Source: Gryllotalpicola protaetiae (GTDB lineage: Bacteria; Actinomycetota; Actinomycetes; Actinomycetales; Microbacteriaceae). From it: a DNA stretch of 64,000 nt. Each line of letters opens with the position of its first letter. Position 1 is the stretch's first letter. The stretch is taken from NCBI RefSeq assembly GCF_003627055.1, contig NZ_CP032624.1, positions 1,302,001 through 1,366,000 on the forward strand, given 5' to 3'. Of this stretch, positions 33,764 through 42,338 are shown one piece after another. The translations under genes were made by a program, and so were the position numbers. A model generated the notes under the pieces. It did no database searches. It saw only the letters and a list, made by a program, of their open reading frames with translations, and was not told the DNA's origin.

Positions 33764-34795
33764 CTACCCGACGAGGCCGAGCGCGAGGCCCGGCTCGCGC
33801 ATGATCACGTCGGGAACGATGAGGCGGTGGCTGCGCGGGTCGTCCGCCTCGCTGCGACCGACGAGGTCGAGAAGCTCGAGCGCGGCAGACGCGACCTCGT
33901 CGACGCGCTGGTCGATGCTCGAGAAGCCGATCGCCGCGGCGATCGGAGTGTTGTCGAAGCCCACGACGCGCAGGCTCCCGCGGGTCTCGATGAGCGCGCC
34001 GAGCGCAAGTGTGTCGCTGGCCGCGATCACGGCGTCGAGATCGGATGCCTGCTCCAGCAGCCGCCTCGTCGCAGCGCGCGCCGCGCCGACGGATTCCTCG
34101 GATTCGACGGTGAGCGCCGCCCGGGAGGCCGCGTCGACACCCGCCGCGGTGACGGCCTCGGCCCAGCCAGCTCGGCGCTCGTCGCCCGAGCCGGAGCCGG
34201 CCGGCCAGCCGAGGAAGCCGACCCTGCGGCATCCGTCGGCCTCAAGCCGTCGCACCGCCTCCGCGACACCCGCACGCCCGTCGACGTCGACCCAGAAGTG
34301 CAGCGGGTCGGCGAGGTCGGCGATGCCCCATGGCCGGCCAAAGGTCACGAAGGGCTGGCCGCGCTCGATCAGCCATTCGGTGCGCGGGTCGCCGTAGTAC
34401 GTCGACGCAAGCACGAACGCGTCGACGACGGCGCCGTCGACGAGGCGCTGGAACTGGCGGATCTCGTCGTCCGCGTCGGTCGCCGTGTAGAGCATCACGG
34501 TGAGCCCGCGGGCCTCGGCGCGCTCGGTGAGGGCGTGCAGGAAGCGGTCGAGCACGGCGCCGGAGATGCCGCCGGCGAACGGGTCGAGGCGCACGGCGAT
34601 CGTCGAGGCGCGGCGGGTGCGCAGCCGGCGCGCCGACGCATGCGGGCGGTAGCCGAGCTCGGCGATCGCCTCGGCGACCCGTGCCCGCGTGGCCTCACGC
34701 ACGATCCCCGGCGAGTTCAGCACGTTCGAGACGGTCTGGCGGGACACGCCGGCCGCGTGAGCGACGTCGCTGACAGTCGGCAATCGCCTCGGCAT
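33764..34795 (-). CDS. LacI-family transcriptional regulator
   Basis: 343 aa. HTH LPTVSDVAHAAGVSRQTVSNVLNSPGIVREATRARV with hinge region SARRLRTRRAS, then a periplasmic-binding-protein-like effector domain. GGGAGG lies upstream of the ATG. It is divergent from a sugar ABC operon whose promoter contains a 16-bp perfect palindrome, so it is the operon's repressor, released by a sugar (probably an alpha- or beta-glucoside). Confidence 0.93.
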   Translation of the reverse strand: MPRRLPTVSDVAHAAGVSRQTVSNVLNSPGIVREATRARVAEAIAELGYRPHASARRLRTRRASTIAVRLDPFAGGISGAVLDRFLHALTERAEARGLTVMLYTATDADDEIRQFQRLVDGAVVDAFVLASTYYGDPRTEWLIERGQPFVTFGRPWGIADLADPLHFWVDVDGRAGVAEAVRRLEADGCRRVGFLGWPAGSGSGDERRAGWAEAVTAAGVDAASRAALTVESEESVGAARAATRRLLEQASDLDAVIAASDTLALGALIETRGSLRVVGFDNTPIAAAIGFSSIDQRVDEVASAALELLDLVGRSEADDPRSHRLIVPDVIMREPGLALGLVG

Positions 34796-34845
34796 CCGCG
34801 CCTCCCTTACGTGATCACAAGCGGGTCACTGTCCCCCGAAAGGGG

Positions 34846-34873
34846 TTGACAGCGGCATCCGTGCGCGTAATCG
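34846..34873 (+). promoter_or_regulatory. Promoter of sugar ABC operon
   Basis: TTGACA at 34846-34851, 16-bp spacer, TAATCG at 34868-34873. The LacI palindrome begins 13 bp downstream, around the expected transcription start. The -10 is weak at its last position. Confidence 0.6.
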
Positions 34874-34885
34874 TTGTCCTACCTT

Positions 34886-34901
34886 ATTTGATCGATCAAA
34901 T
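34886..34901. promoter_or_regulatory. LacI-family operator
   Basis: ATTTGATCGATCAAAT is a perfect 16-bp palindrome with the central CG typical of LacI/GalR operators. It is placed just downstream of the -10 of the sugar ABC operon and about 90 bp from the divergent LacI gene. Confidence 0.85.
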
Positions 34902-34968
34902 TGTGCAATGACGCGGGTTTAGATCGTTCAAAGGGCGCATCGATGGGGATGTCAGAGGGAGTGGCTCG

Positions 34969-36240
34969 ATGATCAGAAGACTCACCCGCACCGTGCTCAT
35001 GGGCTCGGTCGCCGCAGCGGCGGCGTTCGCCTTGGCCGGCTGCGGCTCAGGTTTCGGCGGCAACAGCAACGGCGGCGGCAACTCGTCGGGAAGCGGCGGC
35101 CTCACCTCGTCGAAAGACCCGCTGACCGTGCTCATCGGCTCGAGCGGCGACGCCGAGACCGCGGCGGTCACGTCGGCCGTCGCCGACTGGTCGTCGAGCT
35201 CGGGCACCAAGGCGACCGTCATCCCCGCGAGCAACCTCGACCAGCAGCTCGCCCAGGGCTTCGCAGCGAAGAAGCCGGCCGACGTGTTCTACCTCTCGAC
35301 GGGTTCGCTGCCGGGCTACGCGGCCAACGGCTCGCTGCTCGCCTACGGCAGCAAGCTTCCGAGTTCGCTCACGAGCGACTTCTACCCGTCGCTCGTCAAG
35401 AACTTCACCTACGACGGCAAGCTCTACTGCGCACCCAAGGACTTCTCGACGCTGCAGCTGATCGTCAACACCGATGACTGGCAGGCGGCAGGGCTGACGG
35501 ATGCCGACTATCCGAAGACCTGGGACCAGCTGAGCGCCGACGCGAAGAAGCTCACGAGCGGCAGCACCACGGGCCTCGTGGTCTCTGGCCAGTACGAGCG
35601 CCTCGGCGCGTTTATGGTCGAGGCCGGCGGCAATCTGACGAACGCCGACAGCACGAAGGTGACGGCGAACAGCCAGGCGAACGTCGACGCGCTGACCTAT
35701 GCGCAGGGTCTGCTCAAGGACGGCTCGATGAAGTTCGCGGCGGACGTCGGGGCGGGCTGGGGCGGCGAGGCGTTCGGCAAGAACCTCGGCGCGATGACGA
35801 TCGAGGGGAACTGGATCTCGGGCGCGATGTCCTCCGACTACCCGAGCGTGCACTACAAGGTCGTGCCGCTGCCCGCCGGCCCGAAGGGCATGGGCACCCT
35901 GCAGTTCACGAACTGCTGGGGCATCGCGGCCGACAGCCCGAACCAGAAGGCGGCCCTCGCGCTCGTCGAGAAGCTCACCTCGAAGGACGACCAGCTGGCG
36001 TTCGCCAAGGCGTTCGGCGTGATGCCGTCGATCCAGTCGGCCGCCTCGGAGTGGAAGCAGGAGTTCCCGCAGTACGCGCCGTTCCTCGACGCGTCCGACT
36101 ACGCACAGGGCACGCCGACGCTCAAGGGCGTGGCCAACGTGATCACCGACCTCGACGGGAAGATCGCCCAGCTCAAGACGACCGATCCGAAGACGATCCT
36201 CGACTCGGCCCAGAGCAATCTGCAGGCGCTGCTCAAGTGA
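34969..36240 (+). CDS. Sugar ABC transporter substrate-binding lipoprotein
   Basis: 423 aa. Lipoprotein signal with lipobox LAGC, Gly/Ser/Asn linker, then a family 1 (MalE-type) binding fold: VFYLSTGSLPGYAANGSLLAY, LYCAPKDFSTLQLIVNTDDWQAAGL and GKNLGAMTIEGNWISGAM. Binds a mono- or oligosaccharide for the two permeases that follow. GGGAG lies 12-16 nt upstream of the ATG. The stop overlaps the next start (GTGA). Confidence 0.93.
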   Translation: MIRRLTRTVLMGSVAAAAAFALAGCGSGFGGNSNGGGNSSGSGGLTSSKDPLTVLIGSSGDAETAAVTSAVADWSSSSGTKATVIPASNLDQQLAQGFAAKKPADVFYLSTGSLPGYAANGSLLAYGSKLPSSLTSDFYPSLVKNFTYDGKLYCAPKDFSTLQLIVNTDDWQAAGLTDADYPKTWDQLSADAKKLTSGSTTGLVVSGQYERLGAFMVEAGGNLTNADSTKVTANSQANVDALTYAQGLLKDGSMKFAADVGAGWGGEAFGKNLGAMTIEGNWISGAMSSDYPSVHYKVVPLPAGPKGMGTLQFTNCWGIAADSPNQKAALALVEKLTSKDDQLAFAKAFGVMPSIQSAASEWKQEFPQYAPFLDASDYAQGTPTLKGVANVITDLDGKIAQLKTTDPKTILDSAQSNLQALLK

Positions 36241-37340
36241 CCGACGTCGCACGGCGGCGCGGCACCATCCGCCAGGGCGAGGCCGCCTCCGGCTGGCTGT
36301 TCACCGCACCGGTGCTCGCGCTGCTCGCACTGTTCCTCGTCATCCCGATCCTGATGGCCCTCTGGGTCAGCTTCTCCGACTGGGGCGGCCGGGGCAGCCC
36401 GTTCGCCGCCGGCGTGCACTTCGTCGGCCTGAAGAACTACGAGACGATCACGCGCGGCGGCGGCCTCGCCGAGCAGAACTTCGGGCAGTCGCTGCGCAAC
36501 AACCTCTGGTACGTGATCCTCGTGGTGCCGATCCAGACGACGATCGCGCTCGTGCTGGCATCCCTCGTCAACAGTCAGCGGCTCAAGGGCAGGGGCTTCT
36601 TCCGCACCGCGTTCTACTTCCCCTCGGTCACGAGCTCCGTCGCCATCACCGTGTTGTGGCTGTTCCTGTTCAACACGACCGGCGCCGTCAACAAGGTGCT
36701 GTCATGGGTCGGCATCCACGGCCCCAACTGGTTCAACGAGCCGCAGGGTGTGCTGCACGCAATCCTCGGCGCGTTCGGCGCCACGAACGGACCGGGCGCA
36801 CTGGTGAACCACGGATTCCTCGGGGTCAGCTGGTGGGACTGGCTGGCCGGCCCGTCATGGGCGATGAGCGCGCTGATCCTGCTGGCGGTGTTCACGACCT
36901 CCGGCACCTTCATGCTGCTGTTCCTCGCCGCACTGCAGAACCTCTCCGGCGACCTGCAGGAGGCCGCGATGGTCGACGGCGCGAACGCGTGGGAGCGGTT
37001 CACGCGCATCACCCTGCCGCAGCTGCGCCCGACGCTGTTCACGGTGGTCACGCTGGGGCTGATCGGCTGCTGGCAGGTGTTCGACCAGGTCTATGTCGCG
37101 ACCGACGGCGGGCCGGACGGCACGACGCTGACACCCGCGTTCCTTTCCTACCAGGCATCCTTCATCAACCAGGACTGGGGGCAGGGTGCCGCGATCGCCT
37201 TCATCCTGTTCGTGATCATCGTCGTGTTCACCCTGATCCAGCGCTGGGTGCTGCGCGAGCGCGCCGTGTCGAAGCGCCGACGGCTCAACCCCGTGCCGGC
37301 GAAGGTCGCCGGCCTGCCCGTCGGAGAGGTCGAGCGATGA
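36237..37340 (+). CDS. Sugar ABC transporter permease (MalF-like)
   Basis: 367 aa. Six TM helices; a binding-protein-dependent transport domain with the EAA loop EAAMVDGANAWERFTRITLPQLRPTLF. The GTG start overlaps the binding-protein stop. A longer periplasmic-side insert between TM3 and TM4 (residues about 155-200) contains a Trp-rich loop. No ATPase is encoded in this operon, so a shared MsiK-type ATPase encoded elsewhere is expected. Confidence 0.92.
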   Translation: MTDVARRRGTIRQGEAASGWLFTAPVLALLALFLVIPILMALWVSFSDWGGRGSPFAAGVHFVGLKNYETITRGGGLAEQNFGQSLRNNLWYVILVVPIQTTIALVLASLVNSQRLKGRGFFRTAFYFPSVTSSVAITVLWLFLFNTTGAVNKVLSWVGIHGPNWFNEPQGVLHAILGAFGATNGPGALVNHGFLGVSWWDWLAGPSWAMSALILLAVFTTSGTFMLLFLAALQNLSGDLQEAAMVDGANAWERFTRITLPQLRPTLFTVVTLGLIGCWQVFDQVYVATDGGPDGTTLTPAFLSYQASFINQDWGQGAAIAFILFVIIVVFTLIQRWVLRERAVSKRRRLNPVPAKVAGLPVGEVER

Positions 37341-38185
37341 GGCCGCGCCGCTGGACGACCGGCCGCATGGCGGCGCAATCGACGCTGTACGCGGTGCTGG
37401 TCGTGCTCGCCCTGGTGTACATCTTCCCGTTCCTGATCCAGATCGCGACGACGTTCAAGACGGACCCCGATGCCGCGGCCAACCCGCTGTCGCTGGTCCC
37501 GAACCCGTTCAGCCTCGCGGCGATCAACAAGCTGTTCACGAACTCGGATTTCCCGCTGTGGTTCCTCAACTCGGCGATCGTCACGGTGTTCGTCACGATC
37601 GGGCGCGTTCTGTTCGACTCGCTCGCGGGCTACGCGCTCGCGCGGCTGCACTTCCGCGGGCGCAACATCATCTTCGCGGGGCTCGTCGCGGTCATGGCAG
37701 TGCCCAACGTAGTGCTGCTCATCCCGAAGTTCCTTGTGCTCAACCAGCTGAGCATCTATGACTCGTACGTGGGCCTGATCGTGCCGCTCATGACCGACGC
37801 GGCGGGCGTGTTCATCATGAAGGGGTTCTTCGAGTCGATCCCGGTCGCGGTGGAAGAGGCGGCCCGCATCGACGGCGCCGGAACCTTCCGGCTGTTCTGG
37901 TCGGTTGTGCTGCCGATGGCGCAGCCGGCGCTCGTGACGATCGTCATCCTGTCGTTCCAGGGGTCGTGGAACGAGTTCTCGCACTTCGTCGTCGCCGCGC
38001 AGAATCCCGCGCTGACCACGCTCACGAAGGGCGTCGCCACGCTCGCGAGCGGCTCGCTCGGCTCGGGCACGCAGTACCCGCTCAAGCTCGCGGCCGCGAT
38101 GATCATGACGATCCCGGTCGCCGTCATGTTCTTCATCTTCCAGAAGCGCATCATGAACCAGAGCGAGGGAGCGGTGAAAGAGTGA
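37337..38185 (+). CDS. Sugar ABC transporter permease (MalG-like)
   Basis: 282 aa. TM1 STLYAVLVVLALVYIFPFLIQIATTFKT, EAA loop VEEAARIDGAGTFRLFWSVVLPMAQPAL, C-terminus FIFQKRIMNQSEGAVKE close to the usual FQRYFVxGLxxGAVKG. The start overlaps the MalF stop (ATGA). Partner of the preceding permease. Confidence 0.93.
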   Translation: MRPRRWTTGRMAAQSTLYAVLVVLALVYIFPFLIQIATTFKTDPDAAANPLSLVPNPFSLAAINKLFTNSDFPLWFLNSAIVTVFVTIGRVLFDSLAGYALARLHFRGRNIIFAGLVAVMAVPNVVLLIPKFLVLNQLSIYDSYVGLIVPLMTDAAGVFIMKGFFESIPVAVEEAARIDGAGTFRLFWSVVLPMAQPALVTIVILSFQGSWNEFSHFVVAAQNPALTTLTKGVATLASGSLGSGTQYPLKLAAAMIMTIPVAVMFFIFQKRIMNQSEGAVKE

Positions 38186-40083
38186 CGGACCCCCAGGCAT
38201 CCGCCCAACGCCCGCAGCCGCTGCTGCATACCGCGTTCTCGGTCATGCGCGCGCCCACCCAGGCGTGGTCGGACGCGCTCGGGGACATGGGGGCGCTGCC
38301 GGTGCACGGCCTGTACCACTCGAACACACGCGTCATCGACCGGCTTTCGTTCGAGATCGAGGGCCACGTGCTCGAGAACCTGCGCGTCCTCGAGGACGAC
38401 GCACGGCACACCACCTTCACGCTTCTGCTGCGCGGGCTTCCGGGCGAGCGGGCCGATCCGCGCTTCCGCGTCGAACGCGCCCGCAGCGTCGAGGGCGGGC
38501 TGATGAGCGAGTCGATCACCTTCACCTCGGGGCTGGCCGCCCCGCAGCGCCTCACCGCGGTCCTGCGGCTGCACGCGGATTTCACGCCGATCCACCTGGT
38601 GAAGGACGGTCTGAGGCGCGACGACGCCGTCGCCGACTCGGTGACGAGCGACGAGAGCGGCACGGTCGCGACGTGGAGCGACGATGGCGTCAGTCTGCGC
38701 GTCACCGCACCCGGCGCGAGCGTGAGAGAGACGGATGCCGGGCTCGAGCTGCGCTGGCAGCTCGACGTGCCCGCGGGGAGCGCGCCCACGATCGGGTGGA
38801 CGGCCGAGCTCGACGACGAACGCGCGGTCGTGCAGGCCGCGCCGGACGACCCCGGATGGGACCCAGAGGCGGTGCCGGCGTTCGACCTTCGGGTGCGCCG
38901 CTGGGTCGACCGCGCACTCACCGACCTCGCCGCGCTGCGGGTCACGCTGCACGACCAGGACGAGCCGTTCCTCGCGGCCGGCGCACCGTGGTTCCTGACC
39001 CTGTTCGGGCGCGACGCCCTCTGGGCCGCACAGTTCATGCTGCCGCTCGACCCGCAGCTCGCCCTCTCGACGCTGCGCTCGCTCGCGCAGCTCCAGGGGA
39101 CCGCAGTGAACCCGCACACGGCCGAGCAGCCGGGCAAGATCATGCACGAGCTGCGACCGACGGCGCTCGAGCTGCCACAGCAGAAGATCATGCTGCCGCC
39201 GCTGTACTACGGCACGATCGACGCGACCCCGCTGTGGATCGTGCTGCTGCGCGACACGTGGCGGGCGGGCGTCTCCGGCGCCGAGATCACGGCGCTGCTG
39301 CCGAACCTGCGCGCGGCCCTCGAGTGGATGCGCGACTACGCCACCGGTGACGACGGATTCCTGCGCTACATCGACGAGTCGGGGCGGGGGCTCTCCAACC
39401 AGGGCTGGAAGGACTCGGACGACTCGATCCAGTGGCACGACGGGCGGTTGGCAGAGGGGCCGATCGCGCTGTGCGAGGTGCAGGGCTACGCCTACGCGGC
39501 GGCGATCGCCGGCGCCGAGCTGCTCGAGAGCTTCGGCGAGCAGGGGGGCGAGGAGTGGCGGTCGTGGGCGACGGCGTTGCGAACCCGCTTCAACGAGGCG
39601 TTCTGGGTGCCGTCGCCCGACGGGGACTACCCGGCGATCGCGCTCGACGCCCACGGCGACCGCGTCGACTCGGTGGCGAGCAACATGGGGCACCTGCTCG
39701 GTACGGGCATCGTCTCGCCGAAGCAGGCCGCGCTGATCGCGCGGCGGCTGCTGTCGCCGGAGCTGCACTCCGGCTTCGGGCTGCGGACGATGTCGACGGC
39801 GGATGCCGGCTACTGGCCGCTCAGCTACCACGGCGGCTCGGTGTGGGCGCACGACACGGCGATCGCCGTGCTGGGGCTCGCACGAGAGGGGTTCAGGCGC
39901 GAGGCGCGCGAGCTCGCCGACGGGCTGATCAGCGCCGCGATCCGCCTGGGGTTCCGGATGCCTGAGCTGCACTCCGGCGACGAGAGGCGCGGCACCGAGA
40001 GCCCGGTGCCCTACCCCGCGGCGTGCCGCCCTCAGGCCTGGTCGGCCGCCGCGGCGATAGCGATCGCCTTCGCGATTCGCTAG
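38182..40083 (+). CDS. Glycogen-debranching-like / MGH1-type glycoside hydrolase
   Basis: 633 aa, cytoplasmic. An N-terminal GDE-type beta-domain (residues 10-220: MGALPVHGLYHSNTRVIDRLSFEIEG) precedes an (alpha/alpha)6 barrel with LFGRDALWAAQFMLPLDP, GLSNQGWKDSDDSIQW and SVWAHDTAIAVLGLAREG, motifs shared by amylo-alpha-1,6-glucosidase and mannosylglycerate-hydrolase relatives. Candidate acids are the Asp in GRDA and the Asp pair in DSDD. The GTG start overlaps the permease stop, so it acts on the imported sugar. The stop overlaps the convergent monooxygenase stop. Confidence 0.85.
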   Translation: MTDPQASAQRPQPLLHTAFSVMRAPTQAWSDALGDMGALPVHGLYHSNTRVIDRLSFEIEGHVLENLRVLEDDARHTTFTLLLRGLPGERADPRFRVERARSVEGGLMSESITFTSGLAAPQRLTAVLRLHADFTPIHLVKDGLRRDDAVADSVTSDESGTVATWSDDGVSLRVTAPGASVRETDAGLELRWQLDVPAGSAPTIGWTAELDDERAVVQAAPDDPGWDPEAVPAFDLRVRRWVDRALTDLAALRVTLHDQDEPFLAAGAPWFLTLFGRDALWAAQFMLPLDPQLALSTLRSLAQLQGTAVNPHTAEQPGKIMHELRPTALELPQQKIMLPPLYYGTIDATPLWIVLLRDTWRAGVSGAEITALLPNLRAALEWMRDYATGDDGFLRYIDESGRGLSNQGWKDSDDSIQWHDGRLAEGPIALCEVQGYAYAAAIAGAELLESFGEQGGEEWRSWATALRTRFNEAFWVPSPDGDYPAIALDAHGDRVDSVASNMGHLLGTGIVSPKQAALIARRLLSPELHSGFGLRTMSTADAGYWPLSYHGGSVWAHDTAIAVLGLAREGFRREARELADGLISAAIRLGFRMPELHSGDERRGTESPVPYPAACRPQAWSAAAAIAIAFAIR

Positions 40084-41180
40084 AGCGAGGCGATCACCTG
40101 ACGGGCGACGGCACGACCGGCGCGGCTCGCGCCGATCGTGGAGGCCTGGGGTCCATAGCCGGCGAGGAATATACGGGGGTCTGACTCCACCGCGCCGTTC
40201 GCGACGGTCACTCCGCCGCCGATGTTGTGCAGCCGCAGCGGCGCGAGGTGGCGCAGCTCCGGCCGGAATCCGGTCGCCCAGATGATCGCGTCGGCGCGGG
40301 TGAACGAGCCGTCCGGCCAGCGCACGCCGTCGCGCTCGACGCGCGTGAACATCGGCCGGGCGACCAGCACGCCGCGCTCGATGCCGGCGGCGATGCGACG
40401 CGTCTTCGCGACGCCGGTGCCGTGCACGATGCTCGGCAGCGGCTTCCCGGCGCGCGCCGCCGCGTCCTGCTCGGCGACGGCGCGCACGCCGCCCTCCATG
40501 CTGAGCTTCTCGTCGTCGTTGAACTCGACCGGCCGTCTGGTGGCCCAGGCGAGCCGGTCTGCGACGCCCTCCAGCTCGAGCAGGAATCCGATCGCACTCG
40601 TGCCGCCGCCGACGACGACGACGGACTTGCCGCGGAAGTGCTCTGCCGAGGTGTAGGTGTTGGTCGCGAACTGCTCGCCGGCGAAGTCGCGGATTCCCGG
40701 CACGTACGGCACGAACGGCGTGCGCCAGGTGCCGCTCGCATTCACGACGAGCCGGGTGACGACCTCTTCCCGGTAGTCGGGGTCGAACTCGTCGGGCACA
40801 CGCGCGTTGACGACGAGATCGGCGCCGCGGTTGAACACGCTCATCACCTCGACGGGCCGGAACACGTTCAGCCCGTAATGCTCCTCATACGCCCGGTAGT
40901 ACTCCTCGACGACGTCTTTCGCCGGCCGGTGGTGGTCGGCGGTCGCGAAGGAGACGCCCAGTTCGTCCATGCCGGGCAGGTCGGCGACGCGGTGCGCGCT
41001 GCCCAGCGTGAGCGCCTCCCAGCGGTGCTGCCAGGCGCCGCCCGTGGTCGGCCCGCGGTCGACGACGACGAAGTCGACGCCCGGTTCCAGCTGGAAGCGC
41101 TTCAGGAAATAGGCCACCGAGAGACCCGCCTGACCGGCCCCGACGACAACCACCTGCGTGTGGGTCGGCAAGTGTCGCAC
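40080..41180 (-). CDS. Flavin-containing monooxygenase-like FAD/NAD(P) oxidoreductase
   Basis: 366 aa. FAD-binding GxGxxG in VVVVGAGQAGLSVAYFLKR, NAD(P)-binding second motif in SVVVVGGGTSAIGFLLEL, and ATG motif IIWATGFRPELRHL. Class B-like flavoprotein fold; oxygenation of an N, S or carbonyl substrate is possible. I place the start at GTG 41180, directly before the first beta-strand; the ORF extends 19 codons further to 41237. Regulation is not visible. Confidence 0.87.
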   Translation of the reverse strand: MRHLPTHTQVVVVGAGQAGLSVAYFLKRFQLEPGVDFVVVDRGPTTGGAWQHRWEALTLGSAHRVADLPGMDELGVSFATADHHRPAKDVVEEYYRAYEEHYGLNVFRPVEVMSVFNRGADLVVNARVPDEFDPDYREEVVTRLVVNASGTWRTPFVPYVPGIRDFAGEQFATNTYTSAEHFRGKSVVVVGGGTSAIGFLLELEGVADRLAWATRRPVEFNDDEKLSMEGGVRAVAEQDAAARAGKPLPSIVHGTGVAKTRRIAAGIERGVLVARPMFTRVERDGVRWPDGSFTRADAIIWATGFRPELRHLAPLRLHNIGGGVTVANGAVESDPRIFLAGYGPQASTIGASRAGRAVARQVIASL

Positions 41181-41321
41181 GGGGCATCCAGGAAAATGAA
41201 GAGGGCGTGCAGGGCAAGGGCGGGCAGGGCGCCTCATGCTAAACTACCCGCTAGATTTCATCTCTGTTTGCGCCGGGTGGCAACACCCTCAACCCGGCCC
41301 GTCATCGTAAGGGGGTCTCGC

Positions 41322-41540
41322 ATGGGGCGTGGCCGTCAGAAGGCAAAGCACACCAAGATCGCCCGCGAGCTGAAGTCCTACAGCCCGGACGTGAACTACG
41401 CCGCACTGGAGCGCGAGCTTGGTAGCCACACGTCCGAAGAGGACCAGTACGCGGCCTGGGCCGACTACGAGCCCGAAGGCTCTGAGGCCGAAGAAGAAGA
41501 AGAAGACGAGTATCAGGCTCGGCAGCCGAAGGGCGCCTGA
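41322..41540 (+). CDS. DUF3073 family protein
   Basis: 72 aa. N-terminal basic motif MGRGRQKAKHTKIARELKSYSPDVNY is the DUF3073 signature, followed by an acidic Glu-rich tail. Small conserved actinobacterial protein of unknown function, which I recall near purF-purM in several genomes (not verifiable here). In this window purM is 5 kb away on the other strand. AAGGGGG lies upstream of the ATG. A possible -10 (TAAACT, 41240-41245) implies an ~70-nt leader. Confidence 0.9.
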   Translation: MGRGRQKAKHTKIARELKSYSPDVNYAALERELGSHTSEEDQYAAWADYEPEGSEAEEEEEDEYQARQPKGA

Positions 41541-41564
41541 GCGGCTTCTCGCGTAGACCTGCGT

Positions 41565-41593
41565 CGCCCCGCCTCTCACAAGGAGGCGGGGCG
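41565..41593 (+). terminator. Intrinsic terminator after DUF3073 gene
   Basis: Perfect 11-bp stem CGCCCCGCCTC (41565-41575) / GAGGCGGGGCG (41583-41593) with a 7-nt loop, then ATTTG. The short T-run makes it the most conventional rho-independent terminator in the window. Confidence 0.8.
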
Positions 41594-41626
41594 ATTTGCG
41601 TGTCAGGGTGCGACGCGCCGCCGACG

Positions 41627-41696
41627 TGTGCGCGGGTGAAACACCGTGTCCGCGAGCGACGTTTCTCCCGCGCAGGAGTGATTTCACCCGCGCACA
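41627..41696. repeat. Nested palindrome, GCGGGTGAAAC family, copy C
   Basis: Outer arms TGTGCGCGGGTGAAA (41627-41641) and its exact complement (41682-41696), 15 bp. The inner part is degenerate (CGCGAGCGACGTTTCTCCCGCG-like) and contains an extra inverted word GTTTCTCCCGCGCA. It lies between the DUF3073 terminator and the end of the convergent response-regulator gene. Confidence 0.8.
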
Positions 41697-41720
41697 TGGG
41701 CGGGCGGAGCAGACAGATGG

Positions 41721-42338
41721 TTACAGCAACCAGCCCTGCGCAGCGGCGGTCGCCGCGGCATCCGCCCTGTTCCGCGCGCCCGTCTTGCCGATCGCGGCGG
41801 ACAGGTGGTTGCGCACCGTGCCCGGCGACAGGTGCAACTCGCCGGCGATCTCATCGACCGAGCCGCCGCGGGCGGCGACGCGCAGCACCTCGGTCTCACG
41901 CTGAGTGAGCGGCGACGCGCCCGAGGCGAGGGACTCGGCGGCGAGCGCGGGGTCGACCACGCGCAGCCCCTGCGCGACCCGGCGCACCGCGTCGGCCAGC
42001 CGCTCGGCAGGCGTGTCCTTGACCACGAACCCTGACGCGCCGGCCTCCATCGCGCGCCGCAGGTAGCCGGGCCGGCCGAAAGTCGTGACGATGAGCGAGC
42101 GACAGCCGGGCAGCTCGGCCCGCAGCTGAGCAGCCACCGCGAGCCCGTCGAGGCCGGGCATCTCGACGTCGAGCAGCGCGACCTGCGCCTGCGAGGCGCG
42201 GGCGGCGGCGAGCACCTCGTCGCCGCGACCGAGTTGCGCCACGACGTCGAGGTCGGGCTCGAGCTCCAGCAGCGCGGCGAGAGCGCCGCGCACGAGCGCC
42301 TGGTCGTCGGCGAGCAGCAGTCGGATCGGCTCGGTCAT
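41721..42338 (-). CDS. NarL/LuxR-family response regulator
   Basis: 205 aa. Receiver domain residues 1-120: acidic pocket DDQ, phospho-Asp in VALLDVEMPGLDG, Lys in FVVKDTPAERL. C-terminal LuxR HTH: LTQRETEVLRVAARGGSVDEIAGELHLSPGTVRNHLS. The start overlaps the kinase stop by one base (TGATG). Last gene of an ABC-permease-kinase-regulator operon; it probably controls that operon. Confidence 0.93.
   Translation of the reverse strand: MTEPIRLLLADDQALVRGALAALLELEPDLDVVAQLGRGDEVLAAARASQAQVALLDVEMPGLDGLAVAAQLRAELPGCRSLIVTTFGRPGYLRRAMEAGASGFVVKDTPAERLADAVRRVAQGLRVVDPALAAESLASGASPLTQRETEVLRVAARGGSVDEIAGELHLSPGTVRNHLSAAIGKTGARNRADAAATAAAQGWLL

Noticed and set aside
37756-39972. 738-aa open frame antisense to the glycosidase gene
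   Set aside because: No recognisable domain, skewed composition, and the opposite strand carries a well-supported operon with overlapping start and stop codons.
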